From: JAUSIF01 sp964620215
Lineage (GTDB): Bacteria; Pseudomonadota; Alphaproteobacteria; Rhizobiales; Xanthobacteraceae
NCBI GenBank assembly: GCA_964620215.1
Contig: CAZUJE010000069.1
Coordinates: forward strand, 1 to 14,934
Direction: 5' to 3'
Length of the DNA: 14,934 nt
Shown one piece after another: positions 1-6,308 of the stretch. How positions within the stretch are numbered: the first letter of the stretch is position 1; every line of letters starts with the position of its first letter. Below the pieces are notes generated by a model, which saw nothing but the letters and a program-made list of their open reading frames with translations, searched no databases and was not told the DNA's origin. Made by a program: the position numbers and the translations under genes.

Positions 1-242
1 TCGTCCGGGCCCGCGAGATAGTTGGCGTCGGGCGAGCGCAGGAAGCCGAAGCCGTCCGACAGGACTTCAACGACACCTTCGCCGATGATGTCGATTTCCT
101 TGGCCGCGTATTGTTTCAGGATCGCAAACATCAGTTCCTGTTTGCGCATGGTCGAAGCGTTCTCGACCAGGTTTTCTTCGGCGACCGCGAGCAGCTCGAC
201 GGGCGTCTTGACCTTCAAGTCTTGTAATTTGATTTCCCGCAT
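1..242 (-). CDS. rho: Transcription termination factor Rho, N-terminal part (truncated by the window edge)
   Basis: Rho is the hexameric RNA-dependent ATPase that loads on nascent cytoplasmic transcripts and ends transcription. The gene reads leftwards and only its first 80 codons are inside the window. The protein starts MREIKLQDLK and carries the N-terminal helical domain (about residues 5-48). The beginning of the cold-shock-like RNA-binding domain follows, with GEGVVEVLSDGFGFLRS at about 54-70. The ATPase core lies outside. The ATG (242-240) is set by a good ribosome site, GAGGTG at 256-251, eight bases upstream. An untranslated leader with a perfect hairpin separates it from hemJ. Identity is firm because the RNA-binding motif and the hemE-hemJ-rho order both match alphaproteobacterial rho. 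Confidence 0.95.
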   Translation of the reverse strand, partial: MREIKLQDLKVKTPVELLAVAEENLVENASTMRKQELMFAILKQYAAKEIDIIGEGVVEVLSDGFGFLRSPDANYLAGPD

Positions 243-258
243 GGGGATTTCACCTCGA

Positions 259-280
259 CGGACGAATCAAAATTCGTCCG
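259..280 (-). promoter_or_regulatory. Perfect hairpin in the rho 5' leader
   Basis: A 9 bp perfect inverted repeat (259-267 against 272-280) with a four-base loop lies directly upstream of the rho ribosome site, three bases from GAGGTG. In the rho transcript it would form a stable stem at the edge of the initiation region. A pyrimidine/T-rich tract lies on its 5' side rather than its 3' side, so it does not look like a rho-independent terminator. Regulation of rho translation or leader processing is inference. Confidence 0.5.
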
Positions 281-400
281 GAAAAAAGAGAATGGGAGCG
301 CAGGCTGAAAGACGCGGGGTTGGGAACCCAGATCCGGCGCACCAGTCAAAGATGACCGGATTTCTTGGAGCGCGTGCGCCTGCGTTAGGGAAGGAAGGTG

Positions 401-429
401 AACATAGGCAAGGGCGGAGTCGGACGCAA
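401..429 (-). promoter_or_regulatory. Candidate sigma70-type promoter for rho
   Basis: On the minus strand, TTGCGT (429-424) is followed after 17 bases by TATGTT (406-401), which matches the -10 consensus at four of six positions. It lies in the gap between hemJ and rho and would give a leader of about 150 bases containing the hairpin at 259-280. This is a pattern match only; read-through from hemJ is an alternative. Confidence 0.3.
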
Positions 430-446
430 GCCCGGAAACTAGCCGC

Positions 447-869
447 TTAAAACGGCTTAACGATGACGAACACGACGATGCCGATCAGTAAAATCGTCGG
501 GACTTCGTTGGCGATTCGGTAGAAGCGGGGGGAATGCATGTTCCGGTCCGCTGCGAAGTCCTTGACCCATCTCGCAAACAGCCCATGCGCCGCGGACATC
601 GCGAGCACCAGGACGAGTTTCGCGATGAACCAGCCTGATTTGTGATGCGCGCCTGCATAAACGAGATAGAGACCGCTCAACCAGGCGACGATCATGGCCG
701 GGTTAGCAATCAGCTTCAGCAGCCGACGTTCCATCACCTTGAACGTCTCGGACTGCTTGGAGCCTTTCTCGGCGTCACAGTGATAAACCATCAGCCGCGG
801 CAGATAGAGCATCGCTGCCATCCAGGAGATCACGGCAATCACATGCAGCGCCTTGATCCATTCGTACAT
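447..869 (-). CDS. hemJ: Protoporphyrinogen IX oxidase, HemJ family
   Basis: This 140-residue integral membrane protein matches the HemJ family, which oxidises protoporphyrinogen IX to protoporphyrin IX, the penultimate step of haem synthesis in many alphaproteobacteria and cyanobacteria. Visible features are His9 in the first membrane helix (LHVIAVISWMAAMLYLPRL), a polar segment, then helices at about 52-71, 80-98 and 122-138. The conserved lysine region is at FIAKLVLVLA (Lys84). His and Lys at these places are the residues reported as essential in HemJ. The length is normal. The ATG shares one base with the hemE stop (TGATG at 871-867), so translation is probably coupled and the two haem genes act as one unit. 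It ends TAA about 200 bases before rho. Confidence 0.93.
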   Translation of the reverse strand: MYEWIKALHVIAVISWMAAMLYLPRLMVYHCDAEKGSKQSETFKVMERRLLKLIANPAMIVAWLSGLYLVYAGAHHKSGWFIAKLVLVLAMSAAHGLFARWVKDFAADRNMHSPRFYRIANEVPTILLIGIVVFVIVKPF

Positions 870-1921
870 CAGGCTCTCCGCACCCGCGCGATCATCTGTT
901 CGACGTGACTGATCGGGGTTTCCTTCAGGATTCCATGGCCGAGATTGAAAATATGCCGGATGCCCCGGAAGTCCTGCATGATCCCGTCGATCTCACGATC
1001 CATCTTCGCGCCGCCTTCCAAGAGCGTCTCTGGTGCGAGATTGCCCTGTAATGTGCAAAGCGGGGATAAATTCTGGCGCGCCAGTTTTCGGTCAACGGCT
1101 GGATCAAGGCTGACACCATCAGCATTACAGGCTTTGACGAGCATCTCGCGCCGCTCTGCTGTCACGCTCTTCGGAAAAACGATCACTTTCGCGCCGGGAA
1201 CTTGTTTCCGTAATTCCTGAACGATCCGGGCGGTTGGTTTCATACACCACTGCTCATAGCCTTCGCTGTCCAGCGATCCCGCCCAGGTATCGAAAATCTG
1301 CACGAGATCAGCGCCGGCTTTGAGCTGCCCGGCCAGATGTTTCACGGTGGCATCCGCCAGCCGGTCGATGATTTCTGCAAAGAGTTTCGGATTCTCGCGG
1401 GCCAGTTTCTTTGCCGTCGCCTGGTCTTCGGAACCCCGGCCGGCCACCAGATAGGTCGCGACCGTCCAGGGTGCTCCGCAAAACCCAATCAGCGCCTTGT
1501 CCGGAGGAAGCGAGGCACGGACTTTGGCCAGTGCTTCATACACAGGCTGTACAATCCCTGCCGCCAAACTCTCATCCATTTTCCGAAATGACGTTTCATC
1601 GTTCACGGGTTCGAGTCTTGGGCCTTCCCCTTCCTCAAACCAGAGTTTCACGCCCAAACCATGCGGCACGATCAGAATATCGGAGAAAATAATCGCCGCA
1701 TCGAGATCGAAGCGCCTTACCGGTTGCAGCGTCACCTCGGAAGCCAGAGCTGGATTGAGGCACAGCTCCACGAAACCTCCGGCCTTTGCTCTGACTTCAC
1801 GATATTCCGGCAAATATCTTCCCGCCTGCCGCATGAACCAAAGCGGAGGGATCGGCGTTGAGTTGCCGTTCAGAACGGAAAGAAGGGATGATTGAGATTC
1901 ATCCCGTGCTGATCTCTTCAA
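869..1921 (-). CDS. hemE: Uroporphyrinogen decarboxylase
   Basis: HemE removes the four acetate carboxyl groups of uroporphyrinogen III to give coproporphyrinogen III, in the cytoplasm. The 350-residue protein has the signature PPLWFMRQAGRYLPEY at 25-40 with substrate-binding Arg31 and Arg35. The invariant Asp81 is in IIFSDIL. GFCGAPWTVATYL is at 147-158, and FNLGHGI near the C-terminus carries the conserved His329. Length is normal for the family. The start appears to be TTG (1921-1919), six bases after AGGA (1931-1928). The next methionine is Met30, inside the signature motif, so a later ATG start is ruled out. It overlaps hemJ by one base and lies beside the candidate replication origin, the same placement as hemE in Caulobacter. 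Confidence 0.96.
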   Translation of the reverse strand: MKRSARDESQSSLLSVLNGNSTPIPPLWFMRQAGRYLPEYREVRAKAGGFVELCLNPALASEVTLQPVRRFDLDAAIIFSDILIVPHGLGVKLWFEEGEGPRLEPVNDETSFRKMDESLAAGIVQPVYEALAKVRASLPPDKALIGFCGAPWTVATYLVAGRGSEDQATAKKLARENPKLFAEIIDRLADATVKHLAGQLKAGADLVQIFDTWAGSLDSEGYEQWCMKPTARIVQELRKQVPGAKVIVFPKSVTAERREMLVKACNADGVSLDPAVDRKLARQNLSPLCTLQGNLAPETLLEGGAKMDREIDGIMQDFRGIRHIFNLGHGILKETPISHVEQMIARVRRA

Positions 1922-1930
1922 TTCGAATCC

Positions 1931-1960
1931 TATTTAGATTCTTCTTATTGTTATTATTAG
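1931..1960. other. AT-rich tract, candidate DNA unwinding element
   Basis: Only five G/C bases occur in these 30 positions, in a window whose coding regions are clearly GC-rich. The tract has pyrimidine-rich and ATT-repeat character on the plus strand. It lies on the hemE side of the gap, with the DnaA-like sites 150-270 bases to the right, and overlaps the candidate hemE -10 element. Confidence 0.5.
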
Positions 1961-1981
1961 ATGGGTTCAAAGCGTTGACAG
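1953..1981 (-). promoter_or_regulatory. Candidate hemE-hemJ promoter inside the origin region
   Basis: On the minus strand CTGTCA (1981-1976) and AATAAT (1958-1953) are separated by 17 bases and match sigma70 consensus at nine of twelve positions. A transcript would start near 1945 and give a leader of about 24 bases with AGGA before the TTG start. The -10 lies in the AT-rich tract of the candidate oriC. In Caulobacter, hemE promoters also lie within the origin. Sequence match only. Confidence 0.4.
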
Positions 1982-2107
1982 ATTTAGCGCACAATCCATC
2001 CACTGGCGCTTATTTTTCCTGAGGCTGTTTTAGCTGCGATTCAGGTCAATCCGAACGCATCCCCGATTCCCACAGAGAGATATGAAAGTTGCCTGTGCGG
2101 GGCGATG

Positions 2108-2116
2108 TGTGGACAA
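2108..2116 (-). promoter_or_regulatory. Candidate DnaA box (TTGTCCACA)
   Basis: One mismatch to TTATCCACA, at the third base, and read on the minus strand. It lies in the middle of the hemE to PPDK-regulator gap. Binding is inferred. Confidence 0.45.
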
Positions 2117-2177
2117 GCGTGCCGGCCATACATGCAACAGGCTTGCGGACTCCCTGAACCCATGCCCTTCTCTCGAT

Positions 2178-2186
2178 TAATCCACA
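2178..2186 (+). promoter_or_regulatory. Candidate DnaA box (TAATCCACA)
   Basis: One mismatch to TTATCCACA at the second base, and also one from TGATCCACA, the moderate-affinity box of the Caulobacter origin. It is the left half of an inverted repeat whose right half is the weaker site at 2191-2199, and it ends 20 bases before the PPDK-regulator start codon. Confidence 0.5.
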
Positions 2187-2190
2187 GGCC

Positions 2191-2199
2191 AGTGGATAT
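2191..2199 (-). promoter_or_regulatory. Weak DnaA-box-like site (ATATCCACT)
   Basis: Two mismatches to TTATCCACA, on the minus strand. With the box at 2178-2186 it forms an inverted repeat (ATCCAC at 2180-2185, GTGGAT at 2192-2197, six bases between). It lies where the ribosome site of the next gene would be expected, so any bound protein would also affect that gene. Confidence 0.3.
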
Positions 2200-2206
2200 G
2201 TAAGCA

Positions 2207-3058
2207 ATGACGAAAAAAACCCAGCCACCCAGTTATTTCCATCTTCATCTAGTTTCGGATTCCACCGGCGAAACACTACTCGCGGTGGGCCGCGCTGCCT
2301 GCGCACAATATGCGACCGTCTCGCCGATCGAGCATGTCTATCCGCTTGTCCGAAACCAGAAACAGCTTGATCCGGCGCTGGCCTCGATTGAAAGCAACCC
2401 GGGCATTGTTCTCTATACGCTCGTGGACCGCGAACTTGCGGCAAAAATCGAGGAGCATTGCAAGCAGACGGGGGTTCCCTGTCTTTCGGTACTCGGCCCG
2501 GTGCTGTCGTTGTTTCAGAGCTATCTCGGAGCGGAATCGACCCCGCGTATCGGCGGGCAACATACGCTCAACGCCGAATATTTCCGCCGCATCGACGCGC
2601 TCAATTTCACCATGATGCATGACGATGGTCAGCATGTGGAGAATCTTGAGGAAGCCGAAATCGTGCTCGTGGGTGTTTCACGTACATCGAAAACTCCGAC
2701 TAGCATCTATATCGCCAATCGCGGCATCAGAACCGCGAATGTCCCGCTGGTGCCTGGCATTGCTCCTCCGCCGCAACTTGAAACCCTGACGAAGCCTCTG
2801 GTCGTGGGCCTGTTCGCAAGCGCGGAGCGTATCGTGGCGGTCCGGCAAAATCGCCTGCTCGGTCTGAACGCGGATCAACCCGATTCCGCTTATGTGGACC
2901 GCCATGCGGTTTCCGAAGAAATCGCATTGGCAAAGCAGCTTTGCGCCAAACACAACTGGCCGATCATCGACGTTTCCCGCCGTTCCATCGAAGAAACCGC
3001 GGCTGCGGTGATCGCGCTGCTGCAAGAGCGCCGCATGGCGGCGGAAAAAGGCCAATGA
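2207..3058 (+). CDS. ppsR: Pyruvate,phosphate dikinase / PEP synthase regulatory protein (DUF299 bifunctional kinase-pyrophosphorylase)
   Basis: The 283-residue protein belongs to the family that switches pyruvate,phosphate dikinase or PEP synthase off by ADP-dependent threonine phosphorylation and on again by phosphate-dependent removal of that phosphate. It therefore controls flux between pyruvate and PEP. Visible signatures are HLVSDSTGET at 14-23 and the nucleotide-binding loop GVSRTSKTPTS at 156-166, followed by IYIANRGI and NVPLVPG. Length is normal. The ATG at 2207 has no strong Shine-Dalgarno; upstream is ATG-TAA, a start followed at once by a stop, nine bases before and in frame. The stop overlaps the maf start (ATGA, 3055-3058). 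Its place next to the candidate origin corresponds to RP001, the gene beside the predicted Rickettsia origin. The symbol is a family name; the target enzyme lies outside the window. Confidence 0.92.
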   Translation: MTKKTQPPSYFHLHLVSDSTGETLLAVGRAACAQYATVSPIEHVYPLVRNQKQLDPALASIESNPGIVLYTLVDRELAAKIEEHCKQTGVPCLSVLGPVLSLFQSYLGAESTPRIGGQHTLNAEYFRRIDALNFTMMHDDGQHVENLEEAEIVLVGVSRTSKTPTSIYIANRGIRTANVPLVPGIAPPPQLETLTKPLVVGLFASAERIVAVRQNRLLGLNADQPDSAYVDRHAVSEEIALAKQLCAKHNWPIIDVSRRSIEETAAAVIALLQERRMAAEKGQ

Positions 3059-3657
3059 GTCTCTGGCGCGGCGAGCCGCTGATCCTTGCTTCCAAAAGCC
3101 AGGTTCGGCGCAACCTGCTGGAAGCCGCCGGCATTCCGGTGGTGACCGATCCCGCCAATATCGATGAGCGTGCGGTGGAAGAGTCCCAGGGGGAAGCCTC
3201 ACCGGAGGCGGTCGCACAACTGCTCGCGCGTGAAAAAGCACTGGCGATTGCGAAAAATCGAAAAGGCATCGTACTCGGAGCCGATCAAACGCTTGCCCTT
3301 GGACAGCGCCGTTTCTCGAAACCAACCTCTCCGGAGGGCGCAAGCGAGCAGCTCGCGGCACTTTCTGGAAACACCCACGGACTTCATTCCGCGCTGGCCG
3401 TCGCACAGGACGGAAAAATTGTTTTTGAAACGGTGCAAACGGCGCGCATGACCATGCGCACGCTCACCCCTATATTTATCGACGCTTATTTAAACGAGGC
3501 CGGCGACCGCGTGAAAACAAGTGTCGGCGCCTATCAGCTCGAAGGGCTTGGCATTCATCTGTTTGAAAAAATCGAAGGCGACCATTTCACCGTTCTGGGA
3601 ATGCCGTTGACGCCGCTGCTCGCGTTTTTCCGCAAGCAAAGCTGGGTGGTGTCGTGA
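3055..3657 (+). CDS. maf: Maf family nucleoside triphosphate pyrophosphatase
   Basis: Maf proteins hydrolyse non-canonical or selected nucleoside triphosphates to monophosphates and pyrophosphate, a nucleotide-pool sanitising role linked in some bacteria to septum control. The 200-residue protein has the family start LILASKSQVRRNLL at 9-22. The catalytic Asp77 is in GADQTL, SKPTSPEGA is at 88-97, and the C-terminal hallmark SVGAYQLEGLG at 156-166 leads to IEGDHFTVLGMPL. Length is typical. Translation from ATG 3055 is chosen because the reading frame upstream lies inside the previous gene and the family start aligns here. It overlaps the upstream stop by four bases and its own stop overlaps the aroE GTG. 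Substrate choice (m7GTP against dTTP/UTP subfamily) cannot be fixed by eye. Confidence 0.93.
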   Translation: MSLWRGEPLILASKSQVRRNLLEAAGIPVVTDPANIDERAVEESQGEASPEAVAQLLAREKALAIAKNRKGIVLGADQTLALGQRRFSKPTSPEGASEQLAALSGNTHGLHSALAVAQDGKIVFETVQTARMTMRTLTPIFIDAYLNEAGDRVKTSVGAYQLEGLGIHLFEKIEGDHFTVLGMPLTPLLAFFRKQSWVVS

Positions 3658-4499
3658 GCTTTCGCCGCGCCTGCGTGATTGGTCATCCGGTTGCGCATTC
3701 GCGCTCGCCCTTGATTCACAAGCACTGGCTCAATGAACTGAAGATCGAAGGCGACTATGTCCGCCAGGATGTCCCGCCCGACCAGATAGATGCCTTCCTG
3801 AAAAATTTCTCCGCCTCCGGTTTTGTGGGCGCAAATGTAACCGTTCCGCACAAGGAAGCGGCGTTCCGTTCGCTGAAGAATGCCGATCCGGTGGCCGCCT
3901 ATCTGAAAGTCGCGAATACGCTTTGGCTGGAAGAAGGCGTGCTGAACGGAATGAATACGGATGTTTATGGGTTTCTCGCACATCTCGATGAATCGGCGCC
4001 GGACTGGAACCAGCGTACCGAAACCGCCATCGTCCTTGGCGCAGGCGGGGCGGCTCGCGCCATTGTCTATGCCCTGATCGAGCGTGGTCTGGAGAAAATT
4101 TTTGTGGTGAACCGGACGCTTTCGCGCGCCGAAGCGCTCGCGGCCGATTTCGGAAAGAAAATAATTGCGGCAGATTGGGCGGCGTTGCCGAAACGTCTGC
4201 GGGAAGCCTCTCTCCTGGTGAACGCAACTTCGCTCGGTATGACCGGGCAACCACCGCTGGAAATTGATCTGAAGCCGATGAAAAAAGACGCCACCGTTTA
4301 CGACATTGTTTATGTGCCGCTGGAGACGCCGTTGCTTGCGGCCGCGCGCAAACGCGGTCTGCGGACGGTGGATGGGCTTGGCATGTTGCTGCATCAGGCG
4401 GTGCCGGGTTTCGAGCGCTGGTTCGGCGTCCGCCCGCAGGTGAGCGGGACCTTGCGCGCGATACTGTTGCAGGATCTGGGCGCGAAAGGCCGCTCATGA
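3654..4499 (+). CDS. aroE: Shikimate dehydrogenase (NADP+)
   Basis: AroE reduces 3-dehydroshikimate to shikimate with NADPH in the aromatic amino acid pathway. The 281-residue protein shows the shikimate-binding HSRSP at 15-19 and the catalytic lysine in NVTVPHKE (Lys67). NTD at 101-103 supplies the paired Asp103. The NADP-binding loop VLGAGGAARA is at 127-136, with VNRT after the second strand for the adenosine phosphate. NATSLGM and DGLGMLLHQA follow. All key residues are present. The start is GTG at 3654 in a GTGA overlap with the maf stop; no ATG lies nearby that keeps the first motif intact. The stop overlaps coaE by four bases (ATGA). It is the third gene of the origin-proximal operon. 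Confidence 0.96.
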   Translation: MSFRRACVIGHPVAHSRSPLIHKHWLNELKIEGDYVRQDVPPDQIDAFLKNFSASGFVGANVTVPHKEAAFRSLKNADPVAAYLKVANTLWLEEGVLNGMNTDVYGFLAHLDESAPDWNQRTETAIVLGAGGAARAIVYALIERGLEKIFVVNRTLSRAEALAADFGKKIIAADWAALPKRLREASLLVNATSLGMTGQPPLEIDLKPMKKDATVYDIVYVPLETPLLAAARKRGLRTVDGLGMLLHQAVPGFERWFGVRPQVSGTLRAILLQDLGAKGRS

Positions 4500-5110
4500 T
4501 CGTGCTCGGACTCACCGGCTCCGCCGCCATGGGAAAGTCCACGACCGCGCGCATGTTCGCGGAAGAAAATATTCCGGTGTTCGATGCCGATGCGGTGGTT
4601 CACCGGCTCTATTCGGGCGAAGCGGCGGAACTGATCGAGAAGGAGTTCCCCGGTTCCACGCAATCAGGAAAGGTCGACCGCGAAAAACTGGCGTCGAAAG
4701 TTTACGGAAATCCGGAAGCACTCGCTAAACTGGAAAAAGTTGTGCATCCGCTGGTACGGGACGCACGGGCGAAATTCCTGAAGGAAATGCGGAAAGCCGG
4801 CTCGGACATTGTCGTATTCGACATTCCTCTGCTGTTTGAAACCGGCGCGGAAAAGGAAGTAAACGCCGTGGTCGTGGTGACCGCCCTAGCGGAACTGCAA
4901 AAAAAGCGGATATTCGAACGGCCTGGCATGACAGAGGAAAAATTCGCCGCCATTCTGGCGAGACAGATGCCTGATTCGGAAAAACGGAAGCGGGCGGATT
5001 TTCTGGTCGACAGCAGTCACGGACTTGAATCGGCGCGTGCGCAGGTGCGGGAAATCCTGCATCAACTGCGCGAACAGGGATTGCCGGACAAAAAGCGGGA
5101 ACTGACCTGA
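4496..5110 (+). CDS. coaE: Dephospho-CoA kinase
   Basis: CoaE phosphorylates the 3' hydroxyl of dephospho-CoA with ATP, the last step of coenzyme A synthesis, in the cytoplasm. The 204-residue protein starts MIVLGLTGSAAMGKST, a Walker A loop at 8-15 (Lys14). It has FDADAVVH at 29-36 containing the general-base aspartates of the family, VVHPLVR in the substrate lid, and FDIPLLFETG, the typical CoaE signature before the second half. Length is normal. Starts and stops overlap the neighbours: ATGA with aroE, TGATG with dnaQ. The arrangement aroE-coaE-dnaQ is common in Hyphomicrobiales and supports the assignment. Confidence 0.95.
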   Translation: MIVLGLTGSAAMGKSTTARMFAEENIPVFDADAVVHRLYSGEAAELIEKEFPGSTQSGKVDREKLASKVYGNPEALAKLEKVVHPLVRDARAKFLKEMRKAGSDIVVFDIPLLFETGAEKEVNAVVVVTALAELQKKRIFERPGMTEEKFAAILARQMPDSEKRKRADFLVDSSHGLESARAQVREILHQLREQGLPDKKRELT

Positions 5111-5826
5111 TGCGCGAAATCGTTCTCGACACTGAAACCACCGGGCTCGATCCCACCCAGGGCCATCGCATCGTCGAAGTTGGCTGCGTTGAGCTGATTA
5201 ACAAGATTCCAACCGGCGTCACGTTTCACCGCTACTTCAACCCCGAACGGGACATGCCGGCGGAAGCATTTGCGGTCCATGGCTTGTCGTGCGAATTTCT
5301 CTCAACCCATAAATTATTCGCGGACAGCTGTGACGAGCTGATCGAATTTCTCGGCGATGCGAAACTCATCATTCACAATGCCGGCTTCGACGTGATGTTT
5401 CTGAACGCCGAATTCGAGCGCCAGAAAAAACCACCGATTGCGCGCGAGCGTCTGATCGATACGCTGGCGCTGGCGCGCCGCCGTCATCCCGGCGGCGGAA
5501 ACAAGCTCGACGATCTTTGCGCGCGCTATGGCATCGACAACAGCCACCGCACCAAGCACGGCGCGCTGCTCGACGCGGAATTACTGGCGGAAGTTTACGG
5601 AGAGCTGATCGGCGGCCGCCAGGCGAAGCTTGGTCTCGCCGAAATCGCGGTGGCGAAGCGCGCCGTCAACGCGGCCGTCTCCAAGGCGCGGCCCGAGCCG
5701 CTGCCTTCATTATTGAGCGAGGAAGAACGCGCCGCGCATAAATCCTTCGTTGCTCAACTTGGCGAGAGCGCGATCTGGCGGGATTACATCACGGCCGAAG
5801 AGTTCAGTTCTTCGCCGAAACAGTAA
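5110..5826 (+). CDS. dnaQ: DNA polymerase III epsilon subunit, 3'-5' proofreading exonuclease
   Basis: The epsilon subunit edits misincorporated nucleotides in the replicative polymerase. The 238-residue protein has all five DEDDh residues: Asp7 and Glu9 in LDTETTGLDP, Asp94 in HNAGFDVMFLN, His150 in RTKHGALLDAELL and Asp155. Other family markers are HRIVEVGCVEL at 19-29, FNPERDMPAEAFAVHGLS and DTLALARRRHPG. The segment after about 175 probably includes the flexible tail that tethers to the polymerase alpha subunit. The ATG shares one base with the coaE stop. It ends TAA five bases before the stop of convergent secB. It is the last gene of the overlapping five-gene run that starts beside the candidate origin. 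Confidence 0.95.
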   Translation: MREIVLDTETTGLDPTQGHRIVEVGCVELINKIPTGVTFHRYFNPERDMPAEAFAVHGLSCEFLSTHKLFADSCDELIEFLGDAKLIIHNAGFDVMFLNAEFERQKKPPIARERLIDTLALARRRHPGGGNKLDDLCARYGIDNSHRTKHGALLDAELLAEVYGELIGGRQAKLGLAEIAVAKRAVNAAVSKARPEPLPSLLSEEERAAHKSFVAQLGESAIWRDYITAEEFSSSPKQ

Positions 5827-5828
5827 CG

Positions 5829-5850
5829 GGCTCAGTTCGGATTCTGAGCC
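5829..5850. terminator. Hairpin shared by convergent dnaQ and secB ends
   Basis: GGCTCAG (5829-5835) and CTGAGCC (5844-5850) form a perfect 7 bp stem with an eight-base loop. It begins just after the dnaQ stop and covers the last codons of secB on the other strand. Neither strand has a clear T-run, so a bidirectional terminator is possible but not shown. Confidence 0.3.
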
Positions 5851-6308
5851 GCGGTCTGTTCCTGAAGCTTCTGCTGATAAAGCGCTGCGAAATCCACCGG
5901 ATCGAGCAGTAGCGGCGGAAAACCGCCGTTGCGCACGGTATCGGCGACAATCTGGCGCGCGAACGGGAACAACAGGCGCGGACATTCGATCAGCACGACC
6001 GGATGCACATGCTCTTTCGGAACGTTGAGAATACGGAATATGCCGGCATATTGCAGTTCGATCGCGAACAAGACCGAGGTGCCGTCGGTTTCCGCCTTGG
6101 CCTCAATCAGAAGCTCAACCTCGTAATCGGTGTCCGACAGCGGCTTCGCATTCACGTTCACCTGCATGCTCAGGGCAGGCGGCTGGTCGGGGCGCATCAC
6201 GTAACCGCCGCCCTTCGGATTCTCGAAAGACAGGTCGCGAATGTACTGGCTGACGACGCTCAGGGCAGGCGCACCCGTGGTTCCAGCGCTCTGGTTCAGA
6301 TCGTTCAT
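5832..6308 (-). CDS. secB: Protein-export chaperone SecB
   Basis: SecB is the tetrameric cytoplasmic chaperone that keeps precursor proteins unfolded and hands them to SecA. The 158-residue protein has the family features YIRDLSFENPKGG at 22-34, where the aromatic and hydrophobic peptide-binding surface begins. It also has the ELQYAGIFRI strand at about 84-93 and LIECPRLLFPFARQIVADTVRNGGFPPLLLDPVDF at about 106-140, the most conserved block. Length is normal. The ATG at 6308 follows GGAG at a spacing of about seven bases. It is the only leftward gene between dnaQ and timA and is divergent from timA across 290 bases. In many rhizobia fxsA sits next to secB; it is absent here. Confidence 0.96.
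   Translation of the reverse strand: MNDLNQSAGTTGAPALSVVSQYIRDLSFENPKGGGYVMRPDQPPALSMQVNVNAKPLSDTDYEVELLIEAKAETDGTSVLFAIELQYAGIFRILNVPKEHVHPVVLIECPRLLFPFARQIVADTVRNGGFPPLLLDPVDFAALYQQKLQEQTAAQNPN

Larger units (their letters stand above)
1922..2206. other. oriC: Candidate chromosome replication origin (oriC) between hemE and the PPDK regulator gene
   Basis: This 285 bp gap separates divergent gene blocks. Seen directly: a tract at 1931-1960 with 25 A/T of 30 bases, suitable as an unwinding element; two sites one base from the DnaA box TTATCCACA (TTGTCCACA on minus at 2116-2108 and TAATCCACA on plus at 2178-2186); a weaker one (ATATCCACT, minus 2199-2191); and five GANTC motifs at 1925, 1937, 2038, 2065 and 2148. 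A poor IHF-like match is at 1965-1977. No paired TTAA-N7-TTAA CtrA site is visible. Established knowledge: the Caulobacter origin adjoins hemE, and origins of Rickettsia and Sinorhizobium were placed in the equivalent gap. Flanking genes all read away from it. The number of good DnaA boxes is low, so part of the origin could extend elsewhere. Confidence 0.65.

Noticed and set aside
441..457. Hairpin at the end of hemJ (AGCCG, seven bases, CGGCT)
   Set aside because: The stem has only 5 bp and overlaps the last codons. No T-run follows on the minus strand, so it is not called a terminator.
1975..1980. Exact TTGACA on the plus strand in the origin region, a possible -35 for the PPDK regulator
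   Set aside because: No acceptable -10 follows at 16-18 bases, and the transcript would have a 200-base leader. The same bases serve better as the -35 of hemE on the other strand.
1996..2004. Further DnaA-box-like sequence CCATCCACT
   Set aside because: Three mismatches to consensus, which is expected by chance in this length.
3555..4394. Long open frame of 279 codons on the minus strand, opposite aroE
   Set aside because: It lies wholly against maf and aroE, whose motifs are complete. The translation is Arg/His/Gln-rich with no family resemblance, as expected of a shadow frame in GC-rich DNA.
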